DNA from: Neobacillus drentensis NBRC 102427
GTDB taxonomy: Bacteria > Bacillota > Bacilli > Bacillales > Cytobacillaceae
Direction: 5' to 3'
DNA: 64,000 bases
Assembly (NCBI RefSeq): GCF_001591445.1
Contig: NZ_BCUX01000025.1
Coordinates: 31,724 to 95,723, forward strand
The notes beneath the pieces are model-generated. The model saw nothing but the letters and a program-made list of their open reading frames with translations, searched no databases and was not told the DNA's origin. A program made the translations under genes and the position numbers. Below, one piece after another: positions 54,148 through 62,262 of the stretch. Position 1 is the stretch's first letter. Each line of letters begins with the position of its first letter.

Positions 54148-55341
54148 ATGGCAAAAATTATTGCAATTAATGCAGGAAGTTCTTCTTTGAAATTTCAATT
54201 ATTTGAAATGCCAAACGAGGAAGTTATTACAAAAGGAATAATTGAACGAATCGGTTTAAAGGATTCGATTTTTAATATTACAGTAAATGGAGAAAAAGTC
54301 CAAGAAATTATCGATATTCCTGATCATGAGGTCGCGGTTAAAATGCTTTTGGATAAACTAACCACTTTAGGGATTATCAAATCACTTGATGAGATTGTCG
54401 GAATGGGCCATCGTGTAGTTCATGGTGGAGAAACCTTTAATGACTCTGCCCTTATCACCGATAATGTGTTAAAGAAAATTGATGAATTATCAGAACTTGC
54501 ACCATTGCATAACCCAGCAAATCTAACAGGAATTAAAGCTTTTATGAGTGTGCTGCCAAATGTTCCTGCAATCGCTGTGTTTGATACAGCCTTCCATCAA
54601 ACAATGCCGGAAAGTTCTTACCTATACAGCTTGCCAATGGAGTATTATGAAAAGTATGGCATTCGTAAGTACGGTTTTCATGGAACATCACATAAATATG
54701 TTTCACAACGTGCTGCCGAGTTATTAGGTCGGCCAGTTGAACAACTACGCCTCATTTCGTGTCATTTAGGGAATGGTGCAAGTATTGCTGCAATTGAAGG
54801 CGGCATGTCGATTGATACCTCTATGGGCTTTACACCACTTGCTGGGGTAACAATGGGAACTCGCTCAGGGAATATTGACCCTGCTCTTATTCCTTATATT
54901 ATGGAAAAAACAGATAAAACTGCTGAAGAAGTCCTTGATGTTTTAAATAAAAAGAGCGGTATGCTTGCTATGTCAGGCTTCTCTAGCGATTTAAGGGATA
55001 TTGAAATTGAAGCGAAAAAAGGTAATGATCGTGCGCAGCTTGCTCTCGATGTTTTTGCCAACCGTATCCATAAATACATTGGTTCTTATGCTTCACGAAT
55101 GAATGGTGTAGATGCGATTATTTTTACAGCTGGTATTGGTGAAAATAGTGATACAATTAGGGAAAAGATTTTAAGAGGCCTTGAATTTATGGGAGTTTAT
55201 TGGGACCCATCTTTAAACAGAGTAAGAGGAGAAGAAGCATTTATCAACTATCCACACTCACCTGTTAAAGTAATCATCATCCCAACCAATGAAGAAGTAA
55301 TGATTGCTCGCGACGTTGTTCGATTGGCGGATATACATTAA
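54148..55341 (+). CDS. ackA: Acetate kinase
   Basis: 397-residue ASKHA-fold kinase: [17 protein letters not shown] (phosphate 1), [18 protein letters not shown] (catalytic His region), [13 protein letters not shown] (phosphate 2), [14 protein letters not shown], and FTAGIGENS. It converts acetyl phosphate and ADP to acetate and ATP in overflow metabolism, the counterpart of acsA in the window. AAAGGAGCGG precedes ATG 54148. A cre upstream indicates CcpA activation. Terminator immediately downstream. Confidence 0.97.
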   Translation: MAKIIAINAGSSSLKFQLFEMPNEEVITKGIIERIGLKDSIFNITVNGEKVQEIIDIPDHEVAVKMLLDKLTTLGIIKSLDEIVGMGHRVVHGGETFNDSALITDNVLKKIDELSELAPLHNPANLTGIKAFMSVLPNVPAIAVFDTAFHQTMPESSYLYSLPMEYYEKYGIRKYGFHGTSHKYVSQRAAELLGRPVEQLRLISCHLGNGASIAAIEGGMSIDTSMGFTPLAGVTMGTRSGNIDPALIPYIMEKTDKTAEEVLDVLNKKSGMLAMSGFSSDLRDIEIEAKKGNDRAQLALDVFANRIHKYIGSYASRMNGVDAIIFTAGIGENSDTIREKILRGLEFMGVYWDPSLNRVRGEEAFINYPHSPVKVIIIPTNEEVMIARDVVRLADIH

Positions 55342-55345
55342 TAAA

Positions 55346-55388
55346 CAAAAGGCAAAAGCTTATTTAATGGCTTTTGCCTTTTGGCTTT
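55346..55388 (+). terminator. Terminator after ackA
   Basis: Arms AAAAGGCAAAAGC / GCTTTTGCCTTTT with a 10-nt loop; T-run broken by GGC. Confidence 0.8.
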
Positions 55389-55452
55389 TTATCCTTAGAT
55401 ATCCTTGTGATATACTGGAAATAGAAAGCGTTGCCGTGGAGGGGAATCAATC

Positions 55453-56292
55453 ATGACATTAACTGACCGGGAAGCAAAGGTCTTGAATGAAATACAGGAT
55501 TGGGAAAGAAATTTACGTGAATTTGAGCCCAATGATTTCCAATTAACTTATGAAAAATATTTACAACAATCATTCTCATTATTGCCTGAAAGGGTGCAAA
55601 AGCAATTTTTTTCAGTTATTGATAGCTGGCTGTTTCATTTACATAGTGTGATACAAGGCTCGCAGCTTCAAATCGATGCAAAAGAGAGAATTCTTTCTTC
55701 AGGGCGGATATTTCTAAAAGACATTGAAAAAATAGAAGACTTAAGTCAACTAAAAATTGAGCAATTACAATACATAGCTGAGCAGCAAATAGCAAGGCAT
55801 CGATTCTATTCTTTTGCTCAAGGTGGTTTAGCCGGGACAGGTGGCCCACTACTTCTAAGTACAGATATACCAGCAATCGCAGTAATTAATTTACGGGTTG
55901 TTCAATTAATTGCGATGACTTACGGGGTTGAGGTCAATACCCCGGTTGAAATGATGACCTCTCTGAAAGTTTTCCATACGGCAACATTGCCGCCTAGGCT
56001 TCAACTAGAGGGATGGACTTCCTTGATGGATGAATTAGAAAATCGAGATGATCTTTATTTTTATGAAGGAAATGAACAAATTACAGATATTACTTGGATT
56101 GAACAGCCGGTGCAACAGCTAATGAAAGCGTTGGTTATTGCCTTATTCCGAAAAAGGGTGATACAAGGGATTCCGTTGGTCAGTATGGCAATTGGTGCAG
56201 GAGCTAATTATCAGTTGACCAGAAAAGTAACCGATGTCGCCCATAAATATTATCAACTGCGTTACTTAAGACAGAAAGAGGAGTTTGCTTGA
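55453..56292 (+). CDS. EcsC-family protein
   Basis: 279 residues resembling the EcsC domain of the B. subtilis ecs locus: YEKYLQQSFSLLPERVQKQFFSVIDSWLFHLHSVIQ, then a glycine-rich hydrophobic stretch SFAQGGLAGTGGPLLLSTDIPAIAVINLRVVQLIAMTYG characteristic of EcsC, and a C-terminal membrane-proximal segment GIPLVSMAIGAGANYQLTRKVTDVAHKYYQLR. Function unclear. GTGGAGGGGA before ATG 55453. Its stop overlaps the moaB start by one base, so they form an operon. Confidence 0.82.
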   Translation: MTLTDREAKVLNEIQDWERNLREFEPNDFQLTYEKYLQQSFSLLPERVQKQFFSVIDSWLFHLHSVIQGSQLQIDAKERILSSGRIFLKDIEKIEDLSQLKIEQLQYIAEQQIARHRFYSFAQGGLAGTGGPLLLSTDIPAIAVINLRVVQLIAMTYGVEVNTPVEMMTSLKVFHTATLPPRLQLEGWTSLMDELENRDDLYFYEGNEQITDITWIEQPVQQLMKALVIALFRKRVIQGIPLVSMAIGAGANYQLTRKVTDVAHKYYQLRYLRQKEEFA

Positions 56293-56804
56293 TGAGTATT
56301 CAAGAACATAAAAAAGTAGCCCCGAGGATGGTAAACTGCAAAGTAATCACTGTCAGTGATACCAGAGATAACGAGACAGACAAAAGTGGAAAACTGATGA
56401 TGGAACTGCTTGAAAAAGCAGGTCATAAAATTATCGATTACGTCATTGTAAAAGATGAGGCTGCGCCCATTCAAAATGAAATATTAAAAGGCTGTGCGAA
56501 TGAGGAGATTGATGTTATTTTAACAAATGGCGGAACCGGGATTGCTAAGCGGGACGTAACCATTGAAACGGTACAACTTCTGCTTGATAAAGAAATTGTC
56601 GGCTTTGGAGAATTGTTCAGGATGTTGAGCTATCAAGAAGATATTGGCAGCGCTGCAATTCTTTCAAGGGCAATTGCTGGTGTAGTTAATAATAAAGCAG
56701 TTTTCTCCACCCCAGGCTCAACCGGTGCCGTGAAGCTGGCCATGAATAAATTAATACTGCCAGAGCTTGGTCATGTAGTGAGAGAAATACAAAAAGACCT
56801 TTAA
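56292..56804 (+). CDS. moaB: Molybdenum cofactor biosynthesis protein MoaB/MogA family
   Basis: 170 residues of the molybdopterin-binding MoCF fold: NCKVITVSDTRDNETDKSGKLMMELLEKAGHKI start, LTNGGTGIAKRDVTIETVQ (the G-G-T-G substrate motif with conserved Asp), and FSTPGSTGAVKLAMNKLILPELGHVVREI end. It adenylates molybdopterin in MogA-type enzymes. GAGGAG about 8 nt before ATG 56292 fixes the start, one base into the EcsC stop codon (TGATG). In B. subtilis moaB precedes argGH, which are absent here. Terminator downstream. Confidence 0.93.
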   Translation: MSIQEHKKVAPRMVNCKVITVSDTRDNETDKSGKLMMELLEKAGHKIIDYVIVKDEAAPIQNEILKGCANEEIDVILTNGGTGIAKRDVTIETVQLLLDKEIVGFGELFRMLSYQEDIGSAAILSRAIAGVVNNKAVFSTPGSTGAVKLAMNKLILPELGHVVREIQKDL

Positions 56805-56811
56805 ATAAAGA

Positions 56812-56845
56812 AAACTCCCTTTTCGGAATAAAGGGAGTTTTTTTA
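56812..56845. terminator. Bidirectional terminator moaB / hypothetical gene
   Basis: Arms AAACTCCCTTT / AAAGGGAGTTT with an 8-nt loop, T-run on the plus strand and A-run before it. Confidence 0.88.
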
Positions 56846-57154
56846 GTGATGGACTTTTGTTGAGAGAACTTCGTTTGCACGGTACCATAACCATAAATCA
56901 TTAATAATCGAGGCTAACTCAGCAATTTCACTGTTCAGTTTACATGAGCGAGGGAAATTACTTTCATTAGAAAGAAGTGCTTGTTTCTGATTAATTTGAA
57001 TTTCTAAATCTCTAATTCGGTCAGGGATAGAGCCGCGAATTTGTTCCCAATTTAAGAGAATCTCTTCCTGGTCCTTTAGGCTGAAGTCAGACAAATCCTT
57101 TAAATCGGGAATTAGAATACCTAGACGATCATCAAAAGTAAAATTTTCTTTCAT
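56843..57154 (-). CDS. Small soluble protein of unknown function
   Basis: 103 residues, acidic, probably all helical (DLSDFSLKDQEEILLNWEQIRGSIPDRIRDLEIQINQKQALLSNESNF ... SEIAELASIINDLWLWYRANEVLS), with a heptad-like middle suggesting a helical hairpin. No membrane segment, one cysteine (SCKLNSEI). I do not recognise a named family with certainty. GGAGGG 6-7 nt before the ATG at 57154 sets the start rather than an ATG further upstream. It shares a terminator with moaB and lies 3' of the universal stress protein gene on the same strand. Confidence 0.7.
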   Translation of the reverse strand: MKENFTFDDRLGILIPDLKDLSDFSLKDQEEILLNWEQIRGSIPDRIRDLEIQINQKQALLSNESNFPRSCKLNSEIAELASIINDLWLWYRANEVLSTKVHH

Positions 57155-57244
57155 GCGGTTCCCTCCAATCAATATATTTTATTTTATATTATTCTACTAT
57201 ACAGGGATAGGCAATTCTTCACAAACCTATTTTTTAGTCAATTA

Positions 57245-57290
57245 GGTTTCCAAAAGTACGAAGCAACGTTGCTGAGTGCTTTTGGAAACC
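57245..57290 (-). repeat. Long hairpin without U-tract, 3' of the usp gene
   Basis: Perfect 12-bp arms GGTTTCCAAAAG / CTTTTGGAAACC enclosing a 12-bp palindrome AGCAACGTTGCT (57262-57273). It begins 7 bp past the usp stop. No T-run on either strand, so it is not a standard terminator. Confidence 0.7.
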
Positions 57291-57296
57291 CTATAT

Positions 57297-57749
57297 CTAT
57301 TCTGAATCTTTTTCTGTTCTTACGATGAGAACGTCACAAGCTGCATAACGGGTAATATGTTCTGAAACACTGCCGATAAAGAACCTTTCCACTACATTTA
57401 ATCCGGTAGCACCGCAGAGAATTAAATCAGCATTGTGTTTTTTAGCTAAATCTCTAGGAATTCTAATTTTAGGAGAGCCGTAATCAATTTCATATTGAAC
57501 TTTTGTTATCCCTGCATCCTCAGCTTGTTTTAGATATTTTTCAAGCATATCTTTTGCAAGCTTTTCAGCCCGATCACCAATTACCGTATCGTAGGCTTCT
57601 ATTAATGCGAACGATCGAGTGTCAATAACATGAACTAATACAAGGTTGGCATCATTTCTTTTGGCAATTTCAATCCCCTTTTTAAATGCCCTATCTGCTT
57701 CTGTTGAACCATCAATAGCGACTAAAATATTCTGGTATTTAAGTCCCAT
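57297..57749 (-). CDS. Universal stress protein UspA family
   Basis: 150 residues with the single Usp domain: YQNILVAIDGSTEADRAFKKGIEIAKRN, ANLVLVHVIDTRS, and the ATP-binding motif CGATGLNVVERFFIGSVSEHITRYAACDVLIVR (G-2x-G-9x-G-S/T pattern). It probably binds ATP and dimerises; such proteins support survival in stationary phase. ATG 57749 follows AAGGAGATGATTAATC. A TATAAT box lies about 30 bp upstream. Downstream hairpin lacks a U-tract. Confidence 0.9.
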   Translation of the reverse strand: MGLKYQNILVAIDGSTEADRAFKKGIEIAKRNDANLVLVHVIDTRSFALIEAYDTVIGDRAEKLAKDMLEKYLKQAEDAGITKVQYEIDYGSPKIRIPRDLAKKHNADLILCGATGLNVVERFFIGSVSEHITRYAACDVLIVRTEKDSE

Positions 57750-57855
57750 GATTAATCATCTCCTTACTTAAATTATACATTATTTAACAAGGAATAACTG
57801 TTGCAATTTTTCGAACAATAAAGAGGTAACTTACAATGGAAAGGAGATTGGCAGG

Positions 57856-58014
57856 ATGGTAAAAGGAGATCAAAATAAACGGTTTTTATTTGAGTTTGAT
57901 GAACAGGGTACAGCTGAAGTAAGCCAGCAAATTATGAATTCATACAATAGTGGTTTTATTGGTGAAGGCACTGCAATTGCTGATAATGAGGATTTCTCTA
58001 GTACTGAGAGTTAA
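57856..58014 (+). CDS. Small protein of 52 residues, function unknown
   Basis: ATG at 57856 preceded by GAAAGGAGA, 52 codons, TAA at 58012-58014, followed by a perfect terminator. The product starts MVKGDQNKRFLFEFDEQG, continues EVSQQIMNSYNSGFIG and ends acidic (ADNEDFSSTES); it is soluble, with no membrane segment. I cannot name a family. Strong translation signals, natural codon use and its own terminator make it a credible gene. Confidence 0.65.
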   Translation: MVKGDQNKRFLFEFDEQGTAEVSQQIMNSYNSGFIGEGTAIADNEDFSSTES

Positions 58015-58030
58015 ATGTGATGATATTGAT

Positions 58031-58063
58031 GGACTGTCCTAAATTTAGGACAGTTATTTTTTT
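58031..58063 (+). terminator. Terminator of the 52-residue gene
   Basis: Perfect inverted repeat GACTGTCCTAAA / TTTAGGACAGTT, then a T-rich run. Confidence 0.88.
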
Positions 58064-58170
58064 GGACAAATGTCTTGGGATTTTTACGTTTACGGGCGAA
58101 TACCCAAGAATCTGCTTATACATATGCATATCCTTTAGTGTGTCATTTAATTAGAATGAGGAGGATAATT

Positions 58171-58572
58171 ATGAGTACAGAAATGTATGGAATGCCTACT
58201 AATGTTGATGTGAACTATAATTTGGTGAACCCTGCAGATGAAAGGATTCATGGAGGATTTGGCCACGGAGGATTTGGAGGATTTGGCCACGGAGGATTCG
58301 GAGGTTTTGGCCACGGAGGATTCGGAGGTTTTGGCCGTCCAGGATTTGGATTCGGAGGTTTTGGCCGTCCAGGATTTGGATTCGGAGGTTTTGGTCGTCC
58401 AGGATTTGGATTTGGCGGTTTCGGCCGTCCGGGATTTGGATTTGGATTTGGTTTGCCGTTCTTGGGTGGGTTAGCAGCAGGTGCCTTATTATCTCCGGGT
58501 TACGGATATGGTTACGGATACGGATACGGAGACCCTTACTACCCTTATGACCCTTATTATCCTTATTATTAA
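58171..58572 (+). CDS. Gly/Phe-rich repeat protein with YG and PYYPY tail (possible coat or surface protein)
   Basis: 133 residues. Head: STEMYGMPTNVDVNYNLVNPADERIHGGFG. Then three HGGFGGFG repeats (24 bp each) and four RPGFGFGGFG-type repeats (30 bp), a short hydrophobic GLPFLGGLAAGALLSPG, a run of YG dipeptides and an end DPYYPYDPYYPYY. The composition recalls low-complexity coat, adhesive or surface proteins; no enzymatic domain or signal peptide. GAGGAGG before ATG 58171 sets the start; the upstream frame is excluded. A CATATCCTT that resembles a sigma-K -10 lies upstream (weak). I do not recognise a named family. Confidence 0.72.
   Translation: MSTEMYGMPTNVDVNYNLVNPADERIHGGFGHGGFGGFGHGGFGGFGHGGFGGFGRPGFGFGGFGRPGFGFGGFGRPGFGFGGFGRPGFGFGFGLPFLGGLAAGALLSPGYGYGYGYGYGDPYYPYDPYYPYY
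58258..58445 (+). repeat. Tandem 24-bp and 30-bp coding repeats
   Basis: Three 24-bp units coding HGGFGGFG followed by four 30-bp units coding RPGFGFGGFG or a shortened form; adjacent 30-bp units are nearly identical in DNA, indicating recent slippage or unequal exchange. Confidence 0.85.
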
Positions 58573-58585
58573 GGAAGAATTAAAA

Positions 58586-58620
58586 CAAAGGCTTTGCCCT
58601 ATTCGGCAAAGCTTTTGCTC
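58586..58620 (+). terminator. Terminator after the Gly-rich gene
   Basis: Arms AAAGGCTTTGCC / GGCAAAGCTTT with a 6-nt loop; T-run broken by GC. Confidence 0.72.
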
Positions 58621-58748
58621 TATTTTATCAGTGGAATTCATATATGTATAGTTATCATCAACTATCATACATCTTACTTATGAAAAAGGTTATAATAAAA
58701 TCGCCCTGGTTAATTTTACTATGGATAAATTTATTTGGAGGTAATCAC

Positions 58749-59867
58749 ATGCGGATCGGAGTACCTAATGAAATTAAGAATAATGAAAACCGTGTAGCCA
58801 TGACACCGGCCGGAGTTGTCAACCTAGTAAAATTTGGTCATGAAGTTTTTATTGAAAAAGGAGCAGGTCTTGGATCTGGCTTTTTAAATGAGGATTATGA
58901 AACAGCAGGTGCAAAATTAGTAGATACAGCGAAGGAAGCTTGGTCCATGGAAATGGTTATGAAGGTTAAAGAGCCGCTTCCGAGTGAATATAAATACTTT
59001 CGAGAAGGCTTAATATTATTTACATACTTACATCTTGCACCGGAGCCTGAATTAACGAAAGCATTAATTGATAATAAAGTAATTGGTATCGCCTATGAAA
59101 CGGTTCAGTTATCTAATCGAAGTTTACCATTATTAACACCAATGAGTGAGGTGGCTGGAAGAATGGCTCCTCAAATTGGTGCGCAATTCCTTGAAAAGGT
59201 TCATGGTGGTATGGGAATTCTTCTATCCGGTGTTCCAGGGGTTCAAAGAGGAATGGTTACTATTATTGGCGGCGGTGTGGCTGGAACGAATGCGGCAAAA
59301 ATGGCAATTGGCTTAGGTGCAAAAGTTACCATTATTGATTTAAATCCTGACCGCCTCCGCCAATTAGATGATATTTTTGGATCTGATGTGACGACGCTTA
59401 TGTCTAACCCTTACAATATTGCTGAAGCGGTAAAAGATTCAGATTTGGTGATTGGAGCTGTTCTTATTCCAGGGGCAAAAGCACCGAAGCTCGTGACGGA
59501 AGCCATGATTCAATCAATGAAACCAGGAAGCGTCGTTGTTGACATTGCCATTGATCAAGGCGGTATTTTTGAAACCACTGATCGGATTACCACGCATGAT
59601 AATCCAACCTATGTGAAGCATGATGTCGTCCATTACGCTGTAGCCAATATGCCGGGTGCCGTCCCAAGAACTTCAACACTGGCGTTAACAAATGTAACGG
59701 TCCCCTATGCAGTTCAAATTGCCAATAAAGGCTACAAACAAGCGTGTCTCAGCAATGAAGCATTGTTAAAGGGAATCAACACACTTGGCGGCTATGTGAC
59801 CTATCAAGCAGTTGCAGAAGCCCATGGGATACAATATTTAGATACAAAAACATTATTGGAAAAATAA
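58749..59867 (+). CDS. ald: Alanine dehydrogenase
   Basis: 372-residue NAD-dependent enzyme interconverting L-alanine with pyruvate and ammonia. [23 protein letters not shown] start, MKVKEP (catalytic Lys about 74), FTYLHLAPE (His about 95), [26 protein letters not shown] (Rossmann loop, about 170-195) and [14 protein letters not shown]. In B. subtilis Ald also supports sporulation. GGAGGTAATCAC before the ATG at 58749 fixes the start against a long upstream open frame. Terminator downstream; convergent with the RNA gene and pepQ. Confidence 0.96.
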   Translation: MRIGVPNEIKNNENRVAMTPAGVVNLVKFGHEVFIEKGAGLGSGFLNEDYETAGAKLVDTAKEAWSMEMVMKVKEPLPSEYKYFREGLILFTYLHLAPEPELTKALIDNKVIGIAYETVQLSNRSLPLLTPMSEVAGRMAPQIGAQFLEKVHGGMGILLSGVPGVQRGMVTIIGGGVAGTNAAKMAIGLGAKVTIIDLNPDRLRQLDDIFGSDVTTLMSNPYNIAEAVKDSDLVIGAVLIPGAKAPKLVTEAMIQSMKPGSVVVDIAIDQGGIFETTDRITTHDNPTYVKHDVVHYAVANMPGAVPRTSTLALTNVTVPYAVQIANKGYKQACLSNEALLKGINTLGGYVTYQAVAEAHGIQYLDTKTLLEK

Positions 59868-59879
59868 TAATTAATTCGT

Positions 59880-59912
59880 GGAAGAGGGACGGAGACGTTC
59901 CTCTTTTTTAAT
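59880..59912 (+). terminator. Terminator after ald
   Basis: Arms GGAAGAGGGA / TTCCTCTT (imperfect) with an 8-nt loop, then TTTTT. Confidence 0.7.
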
Positions 59913-59913
59913 A

Positions 59914-59948
59914 AAAATAAAACCAGCTCCTAAAAGGAACTGGTTTAA
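59914..59948 (-). terminator. Terminator of the minus-strand RNA
   Basis: On the minus strand arms AAACCAGTTCC / GGAGCTGGTTT with a 5-6 nt loop, then TATTTTTATT. On the plus strand it is followed by As, so it works leftward only. Confidence 0.8.
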
Positions 59949-60151
59949 AAAACAACTATGTAGCCGCATTTGCCGTATAAATATAAGAAAGTTTTAAACC
60001 ACCACTCCTCAAAGTGGGTGTTCTCAGAAACTTTTCTGCATGTCCTCCAAGTCTTATAGACAGAGGCTTGTCATTTGAGCTCCAATGGTTAAACTCCCTT
60101 TTACAGCTTAAAGGTTAAAACTTTATTATGACTACGAACAACGCAGCTTGT
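59945..60151 (-). ncRNA. Candidate structured non-coding RNA between pepQ and ald
   Basis: No credible ORF. The minus-strand transcript folds into a closing helix in two parts: AGCTGCGTTGTTCGTA pairs with TACGGCAAATGCGGCT (WC plus G-U, two mismatches), and after an A/U-rich internal loop AAAGTTTTAACC pairs with GGTTTAAAACTTT. Inside are hairpins CCTC..GTCT-ATA-AGAC..GAGG, CAGAA-AAGU-TTCTG and CAC-C-CACT/AGTGGTG. The G-U pairs exist only on this strand. A promoter (TTGAAC-17-TAATAT), a separate pepQ terminator and a downstream terminator define an independent unit of about 200-235 nt. It has the outline of 6S RNA (long closing stem, internal bulge), but I cannot assign a family. Confidence 0.6.
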
Positions 60152-60157
60152 ATTTGT

Positions 60158-60186
60158 ATATTACATCAATTTATAACAAAGTTCAA
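60158..60186 (-). promoter_or_regulatory. Promoter of the candidate RNA
   Basis: On the minus strand TTGAAC (60186-60181), 17-nt spacer, TAATAT (60163-60158); the start would be near 60151, at the base of the closing helix. Confidence 0.5.
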
Positions 60187-60189
60187 TGT

Positions 60190-60227
60190 AAAAAATCCCC
60201 AAATTGACTTATTTTATGATTTGGAGC
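60190..60227 (-). terminator. Terminator overlapping the pepQ stop
   Basis: On the minus strand arms CTCCAAAT / ATTTGGGG (one G-U) with a 14-nt loop containing the stop codon, then TTTTTT. Confidence 0.65.
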
Positions 60228-61306
60228 TCTTTTGGGAATTTAGTGAGAACTTTTGCCCCATCTGCCGTAATATATATGTCATCTTCAATCCGTACACCAG
60301 CTACATTTGGTACATAGATACCCGGCTCAATCGTGTATACCATACCCTCTTCAATGATGAGATTATTGGTCTCGGTTAATGATGGGTACTCATGAACACT
60401 AATTCCAAGGCCGTGGCCGAGCCTGTGTGGAAAATAGTCTCCATAACCAGCTTCAGCAATAATTCTGCGGGCCGTTAAATCCACTTCTGCAGCGGTTACT
60501 CCCGGCTTGCTGGCTTCAATGGCTGCGAGCTGCGCTTTTAATACCGTGTCATATATTTCCTTTTGCTTGTCATTAATGTCCCCATATGCCACAGTTCGTG
60601 TGATATCTGAACAATACCTGTCAATAACAACGCCCAAATCAAATAAAACAAGATCGCCTTTTTGAATTTTCGTTTCCCCCGGGTTTCCATGGGGAGATGC
60701 TGCATTTGCCCCAGTAAGGACCATTGTCGAAAATGACATTTCCGTTACACCCTTTTGTTTAAGGGCGTATTCTAAGGCATTAAGTATTTCCAACTCCGTT
60801 TTGCCTTCCTTGATTTCACTAGCACCGAATTCAACGGCGTAATCAGCAAGGGCGCAAGCCTCTTCAATAATTTTTAATTCTTTCGCATCCTTTATCATCC
60901 GGAGCATGCGTAATTTTTCCTCAGCAGAAACAAATGATGCCTGTGGGAATAGCTTTGAGAGTTGTTCATAGCGTTCCACATTCATATGCTCTTTTTCAAT
61001 AGCTGCTTTTGACACGCTAGTTATTCTTTTACGGATGGATTTTAGAATCATTTCCCATGGGTTTTCAATGTCGCTATAGCCGATAATTTCATGGCCCCAA
61101 CCAGAGCGTTTCGCATCATGAACTTCCATCGAAGGGCAAACAAGGAAGGGCTCGTCTGTTTGAAAGACTGCTAGTGCGAGCAATCGTTCATGTGGATTGG
61201 TATAATAGCCACTTAAGTAAAATACATTTTCTGATGAGGTTAGGAAGCTAACTTCAATATCGTTTTCTCTCATCCATGTTTGAAGCTTGGTTAATCGTTG
61301 ATTCAT
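60209..61306 (-). CDS. pepQ: Xaa-Pro dipeptidase/aminopeptidase P family (M24B)
   Basis: 365-residue pita-bread metallopeptidase that releases residues before proline. The N-terminal creatinase-like domain (1-130) is followed by a C-terminal domain with the five metal ligands: LVLFDLGVVIDRYCSDITRTV (two Asp), HRLGHGLGISVHEYP (His), YTIEPGIYVP (Glu) and GVRIEDDIYIT (Glu). Cytosolic. GGGGGAATTAAA before the ATG at 61306 fixes the start. Terminator overlaps its stop. Neighbours are ald-RNA on one side and divergent ytkL on the other. It may be an aminopeptidase P rather than a strict prolidase. Confidence 0.92.
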   Translation of the reverse strand: MNQRLTKLQTWMRENDIEVSFLTSSENVFYLSGYYTNPHERLLALAVFQTDEPFLVCPSMEVHDAKRSGWGHEIIGYSDIENPWEMILKSIRKRITSVSKAAIEKEHMNVERYEQLSKLFPQASFVSAEEKLRMLRMIKDAKELKIIEEACALADYAVEFGASEIKEGKTELEILNALEYALKQKGVTEMSFSTMVLTGANAASPHGNPGETKIQKGDLVLFDLGVVIDRYCSDITRTVAYGDINDKQKEIYDTVLKAQLAAIEASKPGVTAAEVDLTARRIIAEAGYGDYFPHRLGHGLGISVHEYPSLTETNNLIIEEGMVYTIEPGIYVPNVAGVRIEDDIYITADGAKVLTKFPKELQIIK

Positions 61307-61496
61307 TTTAATTCCCCCTATGTAATTCATTCCTATTTGAGATTATCAATTAAAACTTGAAATGTAAACTAACTGACGATATTCCCGATTCTGTTTGCTT
61401 AAATTCAATTTAGGTTGAATAAACTATAGATATGGAAGGAATTCCAGTTATTGTATGGAAATAGTTAATATCCGAAAATCGAGAGGAGAGAGTTGG

Positions 61497-62177
61497 ATGA
61501 AAATTTCTTATCACGGACATTCAGTTGTGCAAATTCAGACGAATGGGAAAACCATCTTAATTGACCCATTCATCAATGGTAATCAATTGACAGACTTGAA
61601 AGTGGAAGAACTTAGACCAGATGTAATTATTCTATCGCATGGTCACAATGACCATGTTGGGGATACCCTGGAATTAGCAAAGAAAAATAATGCACTTGTA
61701 ATTGCCAACCACGAAATTTCAACTTACTTAGGATGGCAAGGAGTTCTTACCCATGGGATGCACATTGGAGGTGCCCATCAATTTGAGTTTGGCAAAGTGA
61801 AATTAACTCAAGCTTTTCATGGTTCAAGCTTTACAACAGAAAATAAGGAACTCATCTATTGCGGTATGCCGGCAGGAATTTTATTTATGAATGAAGGTAA
61901 GACGGTTTATCATGCCGGGGATACGGGGTTATTTTCAGATATGAAGCTGATTGGTGAACGCCATCCGATTGATGTAGCTTTTCTTCCAATTGGTGATAAT
62001 TTTACAATGGGTCCTGAAGATGCAGCATATGCGGCCAAGCTGTTAAAAGCTAAAATGGTTGTGCCAATTCACTTCAATACCTTCCCGCCCATTAAACAAG
62101 ACCCGTTTAAGTTTATTGAGATGCTGGAAGATCAAAACGGTAAAGTACTCCATCCTGGGGAAGCAATTGAAATTTAA
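61497..62177 (+). CDS. ytkL: Metal-dependent hydrolase YtkL (UPF0173, metallo-beta-lactamase fold)
   Basis: 226 residues. [29 protein letters not shown] start, [11 protein letters not shown] (HxHxDH zinc motif, about residues 51-61), [14 protein letters not shown] and [10 protein letters not shown] supply further ligands. UPF0173 proteins are putative zinc hydrolases of unknown substrate; cytosolic. GAGAGGAGAGAGTTGG before the ATG at 61497 sets the start; an ATG 42 nt upstream lacks a site. Same place as in B. subtilis, upstream of ytoI. Confidence 0.93.
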   Translation: MKISYHGHSVVQIQTNGKTILIDPFINGNQLTDLKVEELRPDVIILSHGHNDHVGDTLELAKKNNALVIANHEISTYLGWQGVLTHGMHIGGAHQFEFGKVKLTQAFHGSSFTTENKELIYCGMPAGILFMNEGKTVYHAGDTGLFSDMKLIGERHPIDVAFLPIGDNFTMGPEDAAYAAKLLKAKMVVPIHFNTFPPIKQDPFKFIEMLEDQNGKVLHPGEAIEI

Positions 62178-62262
62178 ATGTCTTTGATGAATTTGCATAC
62201 TTTTTTTCCTCCACAATGCATAAATATAGAACAAGCAGTCTTTTTTAGGGGAGGAAATTAAA

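Noticed and set aside
55423..55436. cre-like AGAAAGCGTTGCCG before the EcsC-like gene
   Set aside because: Only about 11 of 14 positions fit the consensus and the outer bases are wrong, unlike the two perfect cre sites in the window.
58258..58445. Regular repeats that could suggest a CRISPR array
   Set aside because: Units are 24 and 30 bp without spacers and encode in-frame peptide repeats; no cas genes in the window.
58238..58474. Second-frame ORF with acidic ATEDLEDLATED-type repeats inside the Gly-rich gene
   Set aside because: It is the repeat array read in another frame; the Gly/Phe frame has the ribosome site, the sensible head and the terminator.
60128..60379. Plus-strand ORF of 83 codons across the pepQ 3' end and the RNA region
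   Set aside because: It overlaps pepQ antisense and the candidate RNA promoter, has no ribosome site, and its product looks like translated noncoding sequence.
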